64,000 nucleotides of DNA from Aldehydirespirator sp965116865 (GTDB lineage: Bacteria > Actinomycetota > Acidimicrobiia > Acidimicrobiales > Aldehydirespiratoraceae), in the NCBI GenBank assembly GCA_965116865.1, contig OZ220727.1, forward strand, positions 620,001 to 684,000. The letters run 5' to 3'. Below the pieces are notes generated by a model that was given only the letters and a program-made list of their open reading frames with translations, was not told where the DNA came from and did not search any database. This document shows positions 9,301 through 16,911 of the stretch, piece after piece; position 1 is the first letter of the stretch, and the number at the start of each line of letters is the position of its first letter. Both the position numbers and the translations under genes were made by a program.

Positions 9301-10118
9301 GCGCCCTGCATGTCGTTGGCGCTCAGACGGTTCTCACGGATCTTTGCGATCTGCTCGTCGTAACGCTCCACGAAGGCAGCGAAGTCGAGGCTGTCGGCTT
9401 CGCGGATGCATGGCACCAGGAGCGACCGCGTGCCGTCGTCGCGCGCGATGTCGACCGCGATTCCGAGGCCGATGTGCTCCGGTCTCACGACCCTCGGCCT
9501 GCCTGCCGCGTCGGTTGCGAAGACGTTGTTCATCGCCGGGACGGTGTCGGCGATCGCTCGCACGACGGCGTAGCCGATCAGGTGGGTGAACGAGATCTTG
9601 CGGACCATCTTGCGACTGAGGTGGCCGTTGACGACCTTGCGGTTGACCTCCAAGAGCTTGGCGGGGACTTCCCGAAAGCTCGTGGCTGTGGGCACGGTCA
9701 GGCTGGCCTCCATGTTGGAAACGACGCGGGCGCCGACGCCCCTGATCGGCTCGCCGGCGGGTTCGTCGCCCGGAGCCGGGTCGTCCCGCGGCGGGAGCGG
9801 CGCCTTGAGCGTCCCTCCGGGCGGTTCGGCCGTTGCCGTCGCCGCGGCGGCGTCCGCAGCGGGCGTGGCAGTGGTTGCCGGTGCTGCCGGCGCGGTCACG
9901 TCCGTGGCCGTCGTGTCGATGGTGGTCCGGTTCTGGGCAGCCGTTTCGGTCTGGTCGGCTCGGACGGTCGGAGTGTGCGGCGTCTCGTTTTCGAACATGG
10001 CGCGCCAAGCTTCGTCCACCGAGGCCGGGTCGCTCGTCCACAGGTCGCGCATCTCGTCGACGACCCAAGCGTTGGTGCCCAGAGCCTCGCTCGGCTCGCT
10101 GTTGATCCGGTCGTTCAT
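6366..10118 (-). CDS. kgd: Multifunctional 2-oxoglutarate metabolism enzyme (KGD: E2-E1 fusion)
   Basis: 1250 residues, close to mycobacterial KGD (~1230). It performs thiamine-diphosphate-dependent decarboxylation of 2-oxoglutarate, in the dehydrogenase complex or as a carboligase. The N-terminal ~45 residues are the SucA-type segment (NAWVVDEMRDLWTSDPASVD), followed by an Ala/Thr/Pro linker. The succinyltransferase domain runs from ~135 (MEASLTVPTATSFREV) to ~345 and has the active-site motif YDHRVIQGAESG. The E1 part follows: MGMAHRGRLSVLVNLVGKSY, DPEACVRVARLAFAYR, LLLPHGMEGQGPEHSSAR. ATG at 10118 is preceded by TAGCAT 7 nt upstream; the longer open frame upstream is repeat DNA. In mycobacteria, KGD is inhibited by GarA, whose homologue is at 25305. 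Confidence 0.95.
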   Translation of the reverse strand: MNDRINSEPSEALGTNAWVVDEMRDLWTSDPASVDEAWRAMFENETPHTPTVRADQTETAAQNRTTIDTTATDVTAPAAPATTATPAADAAAATATAEPPGGTLKAPLPPRDDPAPGDEPAGEPIRGVGARVVSNMEASLTVPTATSFREVPAKLLEVNRKVVNGHLSRKMVRKISFTHLIGYAVVRAIADTVPAMNNVFATDAAGRPRVVRPEHIGLGIAVDIARDDGTRSLLVPCIREADSLDFAAFVERYDEQIAKIRENRLSANDMQGATVTITNPGTIGTQQSVPRLMTGQGTIVGVGALAFPAEYQAADPTLLADLGVSKLVTISSTYDHRVIQGAESGLFLQRVHDLLLGADDFYDRAFRSLRIPYEAVKWRRDFNPVDREAAMLEKQAKVNQLINQYRVRGHLIADLNPLSDEAPEMHSELDPATYGLTIWDLDRQFLTGSDTGIYANVGGDRRMKLGDLLGVLRDAYCRTVGVEYMHIQEPEEKRWVQEQIEGAGTVLEGEDQRRILSQLNAAEALSSFLGTKYVGQKRFGLEGAESAVPLLDALLTCAADAPLAEVVMGMAHRGRLSVLVNLVGKSYLELFKEFEGAITEEQIQGSGDVKYHLGQIGAYESPTGKHLLVEMAANPSHLEAVDPVVVGMARARMDNIPPAGSYGPYPVMPLLIHGDAAFAGQGVVAETFNLSLIQGYRVGGTVHLVINNQLGFTTTPDAARSTQYSTDVAKMVGAPIFHVNGDDPEACVRVARLAFAYRQRFNKDVVIDMICYRRHGHNEGDDPSYTLPEMYRRIDAKPTVRTQYRESLLKRGDISAEEADASLAEYCDQLQTALDETRDAAPGHNIRARRPPEPMGVLPHVRTAIDSVTVERVYEALNTVPDGFTVHPKLARQFEQRNRMFSGGEFDWGTGEAMAFGSLLMEGTSVRLSGQDSRRGTFSHRHSTLVDYVTGEEHVPLAALCASEADLWIYDSLLSEYAALGFEYGYAVAKPEALVMWEAQFGDFANGAQIIIDQFIVAAEDKWDQHCGIVLLLPHGMEGQGPEHSSARIERFLTLAAEDNMHVCQPTTAGQYFHLLRRQMIHRVRKPMILLTPKSLLRAKAARSKVADLSSGTFEEVLGDPAAAAGTLDPEAVTRVVFCSGKVAYPAMELRDEHGAPLAVCRVEQLFPWPYGTVDHELRRYPNATEIVWLQEEPENMGAWNGIKGRLYEAHGDDYRIRRVSRPESGSPAGGSPTVHGQEQQDLLDAAVLA

Positions 10119-10125
10119 GGCGGTG

Positions 10126-10131
10126 ATGCTA
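10126..10131 (-). promoter_or_regulatory. -10 box TAGCAT of kgd
   Basis: TAGCAT ends 7 nt before ATG 10118. This spacing supports a leaderless mRNA and fixes the kgd start. Confidence 0.5.
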
Positions 10132-10199
10132 CTTCGTCGGCCGCGAATGTTGAAGCGCTGCGGCACGCCGCGACGGGGGCGCTTGATTCGCTGCTCCTG

Positions 10200-10417
10200 G
10201 CCGTTCCATCGGCGTGCCTCGCTGGTTCGGGTTGGTCGATCTGGGTCCGCGGCAGACCGTGGGCCGTTCCATCGGCGTGCCTCGCTGGTTCGGGTTGGTC
10301 GATCTGGGTCCGCGGCAGACCGTGGGCCGTTCCAGCGGCGCGTCTCGCTGGCTTGTGCCCGGGTTGAGGGCGTGTCGCAGGAGGCGGCCGTTCCACACGA
10401 GCGCCTCGCTGGCGTGG
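10200..10417. repeat. Tandem repeat, 63-bp unit, upstream of kgd
   Basis: 10200-10262 and 10263-10325 are identical copies beginning GCCGTTCCATCGG and ending GCAGACCGTGG. Two decayed partial copies follow at 10326 and 10387, sharing GCCGTTCCA and CTCGCTGG. The array fills the gap between the divergent kgd and xthA genes. Confidence 0.9.
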
Positions 10418-10463
10418 CAAGGCTTGTTGCGTGCGGGGCGTTCGTCGCGTCCTGCGCCGGCGG

Positions 10464-10515
10464 CTCACCCCGAAGGCGACCTCCTGCGCCGCTCGGGAGG
10501 ACCGCGTGCCGGTCA
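10464..10515 (-). repeat. 52-bp exact inverted copy of an internal segment of the antiporter gene
   Basis: The reverse complement of 10464-10515 equals 13283-13334, inside the USP region of the antiporter gene, over 52 bp without mismatch. It has no reading-frame role here. It is a coding fragment copied 2.8 kb away in the opposite orientation. Confidence 0.9.
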
Positions 10516-10632
10516 TTCGGGGCTGTGTCGTTTTGCGGGCCCGTTCCCTTGCGGGCCTCGACGGGCGCTCCCGGTCGCGGCGGCGCCGGTGCCTGTGTCG
10601 TCGTCCGTGTCTGTTCGCTCGGCCTCGGGCCG

Positions 10633-10638
10633 TATAGG
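10633..10638 (+). promoter_or_regulatory. -10 box TATAGG of xthA
   Basis: TATAGG ends 8 nt before GTG 10647, consistent with a leaderless or near-leaderless mRNA. Confidence 0.45.
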
Positions 10639-10646
10639 GTCGCCCC

Positions 10647-11444
10647 GTGCGGGTCGTCACATGGAACGTCAACTCGTTGAAGGCGCGTCTGGATCGGGTG
10701 CTGCGATGGGTCGAGGCCTTCTCGCCGGATGTGGTGTGCCTGCAGGAGACCAAGCTGGCCGACGACGCCTTCCCCGCCATGGCCTTCCAGTCGCTGGGCT
10801 ACGACTGCTTCCACAACGGCGAGGGACGCTGGAACGGCGTGGCCGTCCTCAGCAGGGTAGGGCTCGCGGACCCGATGGCCGGGTTCGGCGAAGGCATCGA
10901 GCCCGACCCCGACGCCCGCTTGGCCTGGGCCACCTGCGCCGGGGTGCGAGTGGCGTCGTGCTACGTGCCCAACGGCCGGGCCGTCGGCCACGACCACTAC
11001 CGCTACAAGCTCGACTGGCTGGGCCGGCTGCGGGCTTCCCTGGACGCGCAGGCCGATCCGGGGGCGCCGGTGCTGGTGTGCGGCGACTTCAACGTCGCCC
11101 CCGATGATCGGGACGTGCACGACCCGGCCGCCTTCGTCGGCGCCACCCACACCAGCGCGCCCGAGAGGGAGATGCTGGCGGGCCTGCTCGAGTGGGGACT
11201 GGTGGACGTGTTCCGCGAGCACCACGGCGACGCCGGGCTGTTCACGTGGTGGGACTATCGGGGAGGCGACTTCCACAAGCGCCGAGGAATGCGCATCGAC
11301 TTGGTGCTGGCCACCCGCCCGGTCGCCGACGCCGCCGGCTTCGCGCTCATCGACCGCAACGAGCGCAAAGGTCCCAAGGACGACCCGCCCAGCGACCACG
11401 CGCCTCTGTTCGTCGATCTGGGCGAGGTGGTCCGGTCGTGTTGA
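10647..11444 (+). CDS. xthA: Exodeoxyribonuclease III
   Basis: 265 residues, GTG start. It is a DNase-I-fold nuclease with 3'-5' exonuclease and AP-endonuclease activity in base excision repair. Motifs: TWNVNSLKARL near residue 4, CLQETK near 32 with the metal-binding Glu, CYVPNGR, VCGDFNVAPDD with catalytic Asp and Asn, MRIDLVLA, and PPSDHAPLFVDL with the catalytic His. The length is typical. The stop overlaps a mini-ORF that in turn overlaps the start of the antiporter gene, so the two genes probably form one transcript although their functions are unrelated. Confidence 0.93.
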   Translation: MRVVTWNVNSLKARLDRVLRWVEAFSPDVVCLQETKLADDAFPAMAFQSLGYDCFHNGEGRWNGVAVLSRVGLADPMAGFGEGIEPDPDARLAWATCAGVRVASCYVPNGRAVGHDHYRYKLDWLGRLRASLDAQADPGAPVLVCGDFNVAPDDRDVHDPAAFVGATHTSAPEREMLAGLLEWGLVDVFREHHGDAGLFTWWDYRGGDFHKRRGMRIDLVLATRPVADAAGFALIDRNERKGPKDDPPSDHAPLFVDLGEVVRSC

Positions 11445-11521
11445 CCCTGCTGGACGGGCACCTCGGTGCCGACGCTCGACGTGTCGTCGATCTGGGCGAG
11501 GTGGTCCGGTCGTGTTGACCC
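11410..11521. repeat. R-S-R duplication, 38 bp repeat, period 74, at the xthA/antiporter junction
   Basis: 11410-11447 and 11484-11521 are identical over 38 bp; similarity continues for about 14 bp with two mismatches. The ~36-bp spacer contains the stem GGCACC/GGTGCC (11457-11462 with 11465-11470). The duplicated block holds the xthA stop and the antiporter start (GTGTTGA). Confidence 0.95.
11438..11518 (+). CDS. Relay mini-ORF (26 aa) between xthA and the antiporter
   Basis: GTG at 11438 overlaps the xthA TGA (11442-11444). The frame starts VLTLLDGH like the antiporter, ends VDLGEVVRSC like XthA, and stops at 11516-11518, overlapping the antiporter GTG at 11512. It is the same arrangement as the mini-ORF at 1260-1334 but with unrelated sequence. 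It would keep termination-reinitiation coupling across a 74-bp insertion that otherwise breaks the overlap. The peptide itself is unlikely to matter. Confidence 0.45.
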   Translation: MLTLLDGHLGADARRVVDLGEVVRSC

Positions 11522-13740
11522 CGCTGGACGAGCACGCCCTGCTCGTCTTCTGGACGCAGCTGCTGGTGCTGGTGGCGGCGGCCCGTGCAGTGGGCTACCT
11601 GATGCGGCGAGTCGGACTGCCGTCGGTCGTCGGTCAGCTGGCCGCGGGCGTCGTGCTCGGTCCGTCGGTGTTCGGAGCGGTCTGGCCGGGCGGGTTCGAG
11701 TGGTTCATCCCTCATGAGGAGATCTCCTCTGGCGCGCTGTTCGCGGTCACCTGGCTCGGCGTGGCGCTGCTGCTGGTCACAGCCGGGTTCGAGACCGACC
11801 TGGCGCTGATCCGGCGCCTGGGGCGGGCCGCCGCGCTGGTCACCGGCTTCAGCCTCGTGGTGCCGCTGGCCGGCGGCCTGGCGACCGGTCTGCTGCTTCC
11901 GGCGGGATTCGTTGGCGGCGGTGCCGACCGAGCCGTGTTTGCGTTGTTTGTGGCGCTGGCGCTGTCGGTGTCGGCTCTGGCGGTGATCGCTCGGATCCTG
12001 TCGGAGTTGGGGCTGATGAGGCGCGACTTCGGTCAGATCACGGTGGCCGCCGGCATGGCCAACGACGTGGTCGGCTGGGTGATGCTGGCCGTGTTCACGG
12101 GTTTCGCCACTGCGGGCCAGGTGTCGGTGACTGGAACGCTGAGGACCGTGCTGGGCCTGGCCGCCTTCCTGCTGTTGGCGATGACGCTGGGCCAGCGGGC
12201 CGTCGACGCCTCCCTGCGCCGCATCCGGCGCAACGGCCCCAACCTGCACGGCGCGCTGGGTGTCGCGGTGTTCACGATGCTCGCCTTCGGCGTGGCCACC
12301 CAGGCGCTGGGCATCGAGGCGGTGCTGGGCGCTTTCGTGGCCGGAGTGGTTCTGAACCGCTCACGCTTCCAGCAGCACGAAGTGGTCGGTCACATCGAGT
12401 CGCTCACCGACGCTTTCCTCGCTCCGGTGTTCTTCGCCATGGCCGGGCTCCGGGTCGATCTCCGGCTGCTGGGGGAAGGCGATGCCCTTGCCTGGGCCGG
12501 AGCGGTGATGGCGGTCGCGATCGCGGCCAAGTTCGCGGGCGCTTTCGCGGGCGCGCTGCTGGCGGGGCAGTCGCGTCGGGCGGCGGCGGCTCTGGGCGCG
12601 GGGCTCAACGCCAGGGGCGCGTTGGAGATCGTTATCGCCTCGGTGGGGTTGTCGCTGGGTGTGTTCAGTGAGACGGCCTACACCGTCATCGTGATAGTGC
12701 CCCTGGTGACCTCGGTGTTCGCCGCGGTGAGCCTGCGTTTGACGGTGCGCGACTGGTTGGGGTCCCCGGACGAGCAGGAGCGCTTGGAGCGTGAGGAGGC
12801 GCTCAGCCGGAACCTGGTGGTGCGTTCGTCGCGGTTGCTGCTCGCCTCGCGTGCTGAGCCGGCGTCCATCGCTGCTGCCCAGCTGATGCACTTCGCCTGG
12901 CCGGTGCAGGTGCCCGCCACCGTGATCTCGGTGGCGTCCGGGAGCGTCGGCGGCGGCTCGCAGCACTCCGACGGCTCAGCAGTAGGGCAGTGGCCCGACA
13001 TCAGCGTCATCCGCAGCGTGCTCGACGGCCGCGATGTCGACCATCGCCAAGTGCGGGCGGTCGGCGCGGCCGGTGCGGTGGTGGCGTCGGCTGTCGTGGC
13101 CGAGGCCCGTCTGGGGTACGGCGCGATCTGTGTCGGCGTGGCCGGCCGTCACGAGGGCCAGCTCTACTCGCCGATGGTGGACGAGCTGCTGCTGCACTCG
13201 CCGCTGCCGGTGGTGATCGTGAGGCGCGGCTACGGACTGAAGACTCCGCTGCCGGGCGCCTTCACCCGCGCCGTTGTGCCGGTGACCGGCACGCGGTCCT
13301 CCCGAGCGGCGCAGGAGGTCGCCTTCGGGGTGAGCAGCCGGCTCGGAACCGAGGTGGTGCTCACCCATGTGGTGAATCGGCAGTGGTCGGAGCTGCGGAT
13401 GCTGCCCAGACGGCTGACCCCCGGCAGGCTGGCGGCCCGTGTGCTGGGCGACTCCCACCCCGAGACGGCTCAGCCGGTGGTCGATGCACTGATGGACGCG
13501 GCCGGAGCGAAAGGAGCGGAGATGGGCGTCGAGGCCCGCACGCTGGTCCAGCCGGGCTCCTCGCCCGCATCGACGCTGGTAGCGGTGGCGGAGGAGCAGG
13601 GGGCTGACCTGGTGGTGCTGGGCGCGTCGCTGCGCAACGTCGATGGCCGCCCGTTCCTCGGCCACACCGTCGAGACGGTGCTGGAGCGCTGCTCTGCCAA
13701 CGTGGCGGTGGTGGCCATGCCCCGCGTCTACACCGGGTAG
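11512..13740 (+). CDS. CPA2-type cation/proton antiporter with C-terminal universal-stress domains
   Basis: 742 residues, GTG start inside the duplicated junction. The N-terminal ~420 residues hold about 12 hydrophobic helices with CPA2 antiporter features: VGLPSVVGQLAAGVVLGPS, VALLLVTAGFETDL, and FMTM-like FLAPVFFAMAGLRVDL near residue 310; LNARGALEIVIASVGL is typical of the last helices. The rest (~440-742) is cytoplasmic and contains two universal-stress-protein-like domains, the second ending LVVLGASLRNVDGRPFLGHT. USP-like tails often bind nucleotides and regulate transport. The transported ion (Na+ or K+) cannot be told. Its last ~148 codons are duplicated just downstream. Confidence 0.88.
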   Translation: MLTPLDEHALLVFWTQLLVLVAAARAVGYLMRRVGLPSVVGQLAAGVVLGPSVFGAVWPGGFEWFIPHEEISSGALFAVTWLGVALLLVTAGFETDLALIRRLGRAAALVTGFSLVVPLAGGLATGLLLPAGFVGGGADRAVFALFVALALSVSALAVIARILSELGLMRRDFGQITVAAGMANDVVGWVMLAVFTGFATAGQVSVTGTLRTVLGLAAFLLLAMTLGQRAVDASLRRIRRNGPNLHGALGVAVFTMLAFGVATQALGIEAVLGAFVAGVVLNRSRFQQHEVVGHIESLTDAFLAPVFFAMAGLRVDLRLLGEGDALAWAGAVMAVAIAAKFAGAFAGALLAGQSRRAAAALGAGLNARGALEIVIASVGLSLGVFSETAYTVIVIVPLVTSVFAAVSLRLTVRDWLGSPDEQERLEREEALSRNLVVRSSRLLLASRAEPASIAAAQLMHFAWPVQVPATVISVASGSVGGGSQHSDGSAVGQWPDISVIRSVLDGRDVDHRQVRAVGAAGAVVASAVVAEARLGYGAICVGVAGRHEGQLYSPMVDELLLHSPLPVVIVRRGYGLKTPLPGAFTRAVVPVTGTRSSRAAQEVAFGVSSRLGTEVVLTHVVNRQWSELRMLPRRLTPGRLAARVLGDSHPETAQPVVDALMDAAGAKGAEMGVEARTLVQPGSSPASTLVAVAEEQGADLVVLGASLRNVDGRPFLGHTVETVLERCSANVAVVAMPRVYTG

Positions 13741-14449
13741 CTGCCGGGGTTGGCCGTCGGGAACCTCCGCCGCCAGCTGCGAAACCGACAGCCCCGTGGC
13801 GACGAGAGATGGGGCCAGGTGATGCTCTCCCGCCTGAACCGGTCAGCCTTGCTCCTGTCGGCCGCTGCAGCTGCCTCCCGAGCGGCGCAGGAGGTCGCCT
13901 TCGGGGTGAGCAGCCGGCTCGGAACCGAGGTGGTGCTCACCCATGTGGTGAATCGGCAGTGGTCGGAGCTGCGGATGCTGCCCAGACGGCTGACCCCCGG
14001 CAGGCTGGCGGCCCGTGTGCTGGGCGACTCCCACCCCGAGACGGCTCAGCCGGTGGTCGATGCACTGATGGACGCGGCCGGAGCGAAAGGAGCGGAGATG
14101 GGCGTCGAGGCCCGCACGCTGGTCCAGCCGGGCTCCTCGCCCGCATCGACGCTGGTAGCGGTGGCGGAGGAGCAGGGGGCTGACCTGGTGGTGCTGGGCG
14201 CGTCGCTGCGCAACGTCGATGGCCGCCCGTTCCTCGGCCACACCGTCGAGACGGTGCTGGAGCGCTGCTCTGCCAACGTGGCGGTGGTGGCCATGCCCCG
14301 CGTCTACACCGGGTAGCTGCCGGGGTTGGCCGTCGGGAACCTCCGCCGCCAGCTGCGAAACCGACAGCCCCGTGGCGACGAGAGATGGGGCCAGGTGATG
14401 CTTTCCCGCCTGAACCGGTCAGCCTTGCTCCTGTCGGCCGCTGCAGCTG
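13298..14449. repeat. 576-bp tandem duplication of the antiporter 3' end
   Basis: 13298-13873 is repeated at 13874-14449 with an offset of exactly 576 bp. One difference was noticed (C/T near 13826 and 14402), so it is recent. The unit holds the last ~148 antiporter codons, the stop and ~130 bp downstream. 576 is 8 times 72, close to the local repeat period, which may be chance. Confidence 0.95.
13874..14316 (+). pseudogene. Duplicated USP-domain fragment of the antiporter
   Basis: The second copy of the duplication encodes the C-terminal USP domain (SRAAQEVAFGVSSRLG... to ...FLGHTVETVLERC...), identical to the parent. It lacks the membrane domain. An in-frame ATG lies at 13750 and another at 13822, in sequence that is non-coding in the parent, so a stand-alone USP-like protein of up to 188 residues could be made. 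Codon use equals the parent's. No -10 box was recognised. It is best treated as a gene fragment. Confidence 0.7.
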
Positions 14450-14530
14450 CCTGCGTCATGCTGGCCCTGTGGCCCGCGCGGGACCCGCGCGATGCGGTCA
14501 GCCCGGTCGTCCCAAGGCGGCGCGTGCCAG

Positions 14531-14990
14531 AGTCGGGAGTTGTGGGCGGCAGGCGTGGTGGTGGTCGACGCTCGCGGCGTGCTCTCAAGGTGGTGTGTGC
14601 CGGAGTCGGGAGTTGTGGGCGGCAGGCGTGGTGGTGGTCGACGTTCGCGGCGTGCTCTCAAGGTGGTGTGTGCCGGAGTCGGGAGTTGTGGGCGGCAGGC
14701 GTGGTGGTGGTCGACGTTCGCGGCGTGCTCTCAAGGTGGTGTGTGCCGGAGTCGGGAGTTGTGGGCGGCAGGCGTGGTGGTGGTCGACGTTCGCGGCGTG
14801 CTCTCAAGGTGGTGTGTGTCAGAGTCGGGAGTTGTGGGCGGCAGGCGTGGTGGTGGTCGACGTTCGCGGCGTGCTCTCAAGGTGGTGTGTGCCGGAGTCG
14901 GGAGTTGTGGGCGGCAGGCGTGGTGGTGGTCGACGCTCGCGACGCGCTTCCAAGGCGGCGCGTGCCAGAATCGGAAGTTCCGGGGGCATG
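14531..14990. repeat. Tandem repeat, 73-bp unit, six copies
   Basis: Copies begin with AGTCGGGAGTTGTGGGCGGC at 14531, 14604, 14677, 14750, 14823 and 14896; a decayed seventh begins at 14969. The flanks on both sides share AAGGCGGCGCGTGCCAG. Together with the duplication this accounts for all of 13741-15014; long open frames here are repeat artefacts. Confidence 0.95.
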
Positions 14991-15014
14991 TCGCTGATAC
15001 TGGTCGACTCGCCG

Positions 15015-16049
15015 TCAGGAGATCAGGCGGATGCGGCCGGAGCCTTCGGCGACCCCGCCGATGACGGCGGCTGTGTGACCGGAGGCCCTCAGCTCGGCGA
15101 CGACGGCCAGGCCGGCGTCGTGGCTGACCATGCCCAGCAGCAGACCTCCCGAGGTCTGGGCGTCGGCCAGCAGAGTCACCGACTCGGCGCTCGCGTCGCC
15201 GGTGTCGAGATGGGGCGACACCCAGTCGCGGTTGCGCCGGGTGCCGCTGGGGACCGCGCCCAGCGCGGCCAACTCGCGGGCACCTTCGATGATCGGCACG
15301 CCACCGACTGAGAGCTCCAGATCGACGCCCGACTCCTGGGCCATGCGCAGGCCGTGGCCGAGCAGGCCGAAGCCGGTGACGTCGGTGGCCGCGGTCGCGC
15401 CGTGCCGCCTGGCGGCCTCGGCCGCCTTGTCGTTGGACCGGGTCATCTCAGCAACGGCGCGGTCCACCACCTCCGGGCGGGCTTCGGCACGTTTGATGGC
15501 GGTCGAGATGACGCCGGTGCCCAGCGGCTTGGTCAGCACCAGCGCATTCCCCGGCCGCAGGCCGGCGTTGGTGAGCATGCGCCCCGGGTCGACCTCGCCC
15601 ACCACTGCCATCCCGTACTTCGGTTCGGGATCGTCCACCGTGTGGCCGCCGCCCACCACGAAGCCGCCGGAGCGGGCCGCGTCCTCGCCTCCGGCCAGCA
15701 CCTCGGCCAGCAGGTCGTTGGACAGCTCCTCGGAGTTCCAGGCGACCAGGTTCAGCGCCACCAACGGCCGGCCACCCATGGCGTACACGTCGGACACCGC
15801 GTTGGTGGCCGCTATGCGGCCCCAGGCGCGCGCGTCGTCCACTACCGGCGTGATGAAGTCGGCGGTCAGCACCAGGGCGCGCCCGCGGCCGATCAGCCAC
15901 ACGGCGGCGTCGTCGCCGGTGGCCGGGCCGACGACCAGCTCCGGCGGGGGGTCAGGGGTCAGGCCGCGCACCACGTGCGCGAGATCGCCGGGGGCGATCT
16001 TGCAGGCTCAACCAGCGCCGTGGCTGAACTCTGTGAGCCTTCGGGTCAT
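15015..16049 (-). CDS. selD: Selenide, water dikinase, itself a selenoprotein (in-frame UGA)
   Basis: 344 residues counting selenocysteine. SelD makes monoselenophosphate from selenide and ATP for Sec-tRNA synthesis. ATG at 16049 follows GAGAGGGGG about 8 nt upstream. The N-terminus reads MTRRLTEFSHGAG-U-ACK, where U is TGA at 16010-16008 (codon 14). This is the position of the active-site Cys/Sec in SelD (GAG[C/U]xCK), and the frame stays open on both sides. Further motifs: ATGDDAAVW, LTADFITPVVDDA, NAVSDVYAMGG, VVGGGHTVDDPEPKYG, DVTGFGLLGHG, DAQTSGGLL. A finder that treats TGA as stop would lose the first ~25 residues. A large repeat array lies upstream. Confidence 0.93.
15982..16010 (-). 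promoter_or_regulatory. Candidate bacterial SECIS hairpin in selD
   Basis: Eight nt after the UGA begins an 8-bp stem AGATCGCC / GGCGATCT (16000-15993 with 15989-15982) with loop CCC. With the top pair open the loop is CCCCG, which contains a G. Position and size suit a bacterial SECIS, which acts within the coding sequence immediately after UGA. Confidence 0.6.
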
Positions 16050-16116
16050 CGCTGTCACCCCCTCTCGAATGCGCCGTCGCGGGAGCCCCGAAGGGCTGTG
16101 CCGGCCAGGACTGGAG

Positions 16117-16656
16117 TCCCAGCAGGATAGGTGCAGCGTCCCGCGGCGCCAGGTGAAGATTCCGGCGACGGCTGAGGGGCTGGTGCTGTCCCAGCAGGAT
16201 AGGTGCAGCGTCCCGCGGCGCTAGGTGAAGATTCTGGCGACGGCTGAGGGGCTGGTGCTGTCCCAGCAGGATAGGTGCAGCGTCCCGCGGCGCTAGGTGA
16301 AGATTCTGGCGACGGCTGAGGGGCTGGTGCTGTCCCAGCAGGATAGGTGCAGCGTCCCGCGGCGCTAGGTGAAGATTCTGGCGACGGCTGAGGGGCTGGT
16401 GCTGTCCCAGCAGGATAGGTGCAGCGTCCCGCGGCGCTAGGTGAAGATTCTGGCGACGGCTGAGGGGCTGGTGCTGTCCCAGCAGGATAGGTGCAGCGTC
16501 CCGCGGCGCTAGGTGAAGATTCTGGCGACGGCTGAGGGGCTGGTGCTGTCCCAGCAGGATAGGTGCAGCGTCCCGCGGCGCTAGGTGAAGATTCTGGCGA
16601 CGGCTGAGGGGCTGGTGCTGTCCCAGCAGGATAGGTGCAGCGCCCCGCGGCGCCAG
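16117..16656. repeat. Tandem repeat, 72-bp unit, 7.5 copies, upstream of selD
   Basis: Copies start with TCCCAGCAGGATAGGTGCAG at 16117 and then every 72 bp to 16621; the last is partial. Copies 2-7 are nearly identical. Long minus-strand frames across the array are artefacts of the period being divisible by 3. Confidence 0.96.
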
Positions 16657-16911
16657 CGGACCGTGCGTCCGCAACGGCCACGGCGGCGAAGGGTCTGCCG
16701 GCAGGGTGCAGCCTGCTGAGGCGTACGTCTGAGTCTGAGTCCGAGTCCGATGTGTTGCGGACACTGGCGCACGCCATCGACGTTCCGCGTGCGGTCAGTC
16801 GCCCGGTTCGAGTCCTACTCCGAGCTTCAAGCGATGATCTGCCTCTGTGGTGGCTGACTCATCGAAGTCCGGGCCCCAGGGTCCGGGAGTGTGACAAGCC
16901 GGCGCTGGCGG
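16657..16911. other. Spacer between two repeat arrays
   Basis: No gene is recognised. A short 6-nt microsatellite, GAGTCT/GAGTCC four times, lies at about 16731-16752. The segment GTGGCTGACTCATCGAAGTC near 16850 resembles the palindrome at 19676-19725, so it is a dispersed repeat fragment. Confidence 0.5.

Noticed and set aside
10119..11399. KGD with a 420-residue N-terminal extension
   Set aside because: The extension is antisense to xthA and crosses the 63-bp repeats; ATG 10118 has the family start and a -10 box.
16055..16777. Long proline/serine-rich open frames on both strands
   Set aside because: They exist only because the 72-bp period is divisible by three and lacks stops; the same holds at 27421-28182 and 19321-19668.
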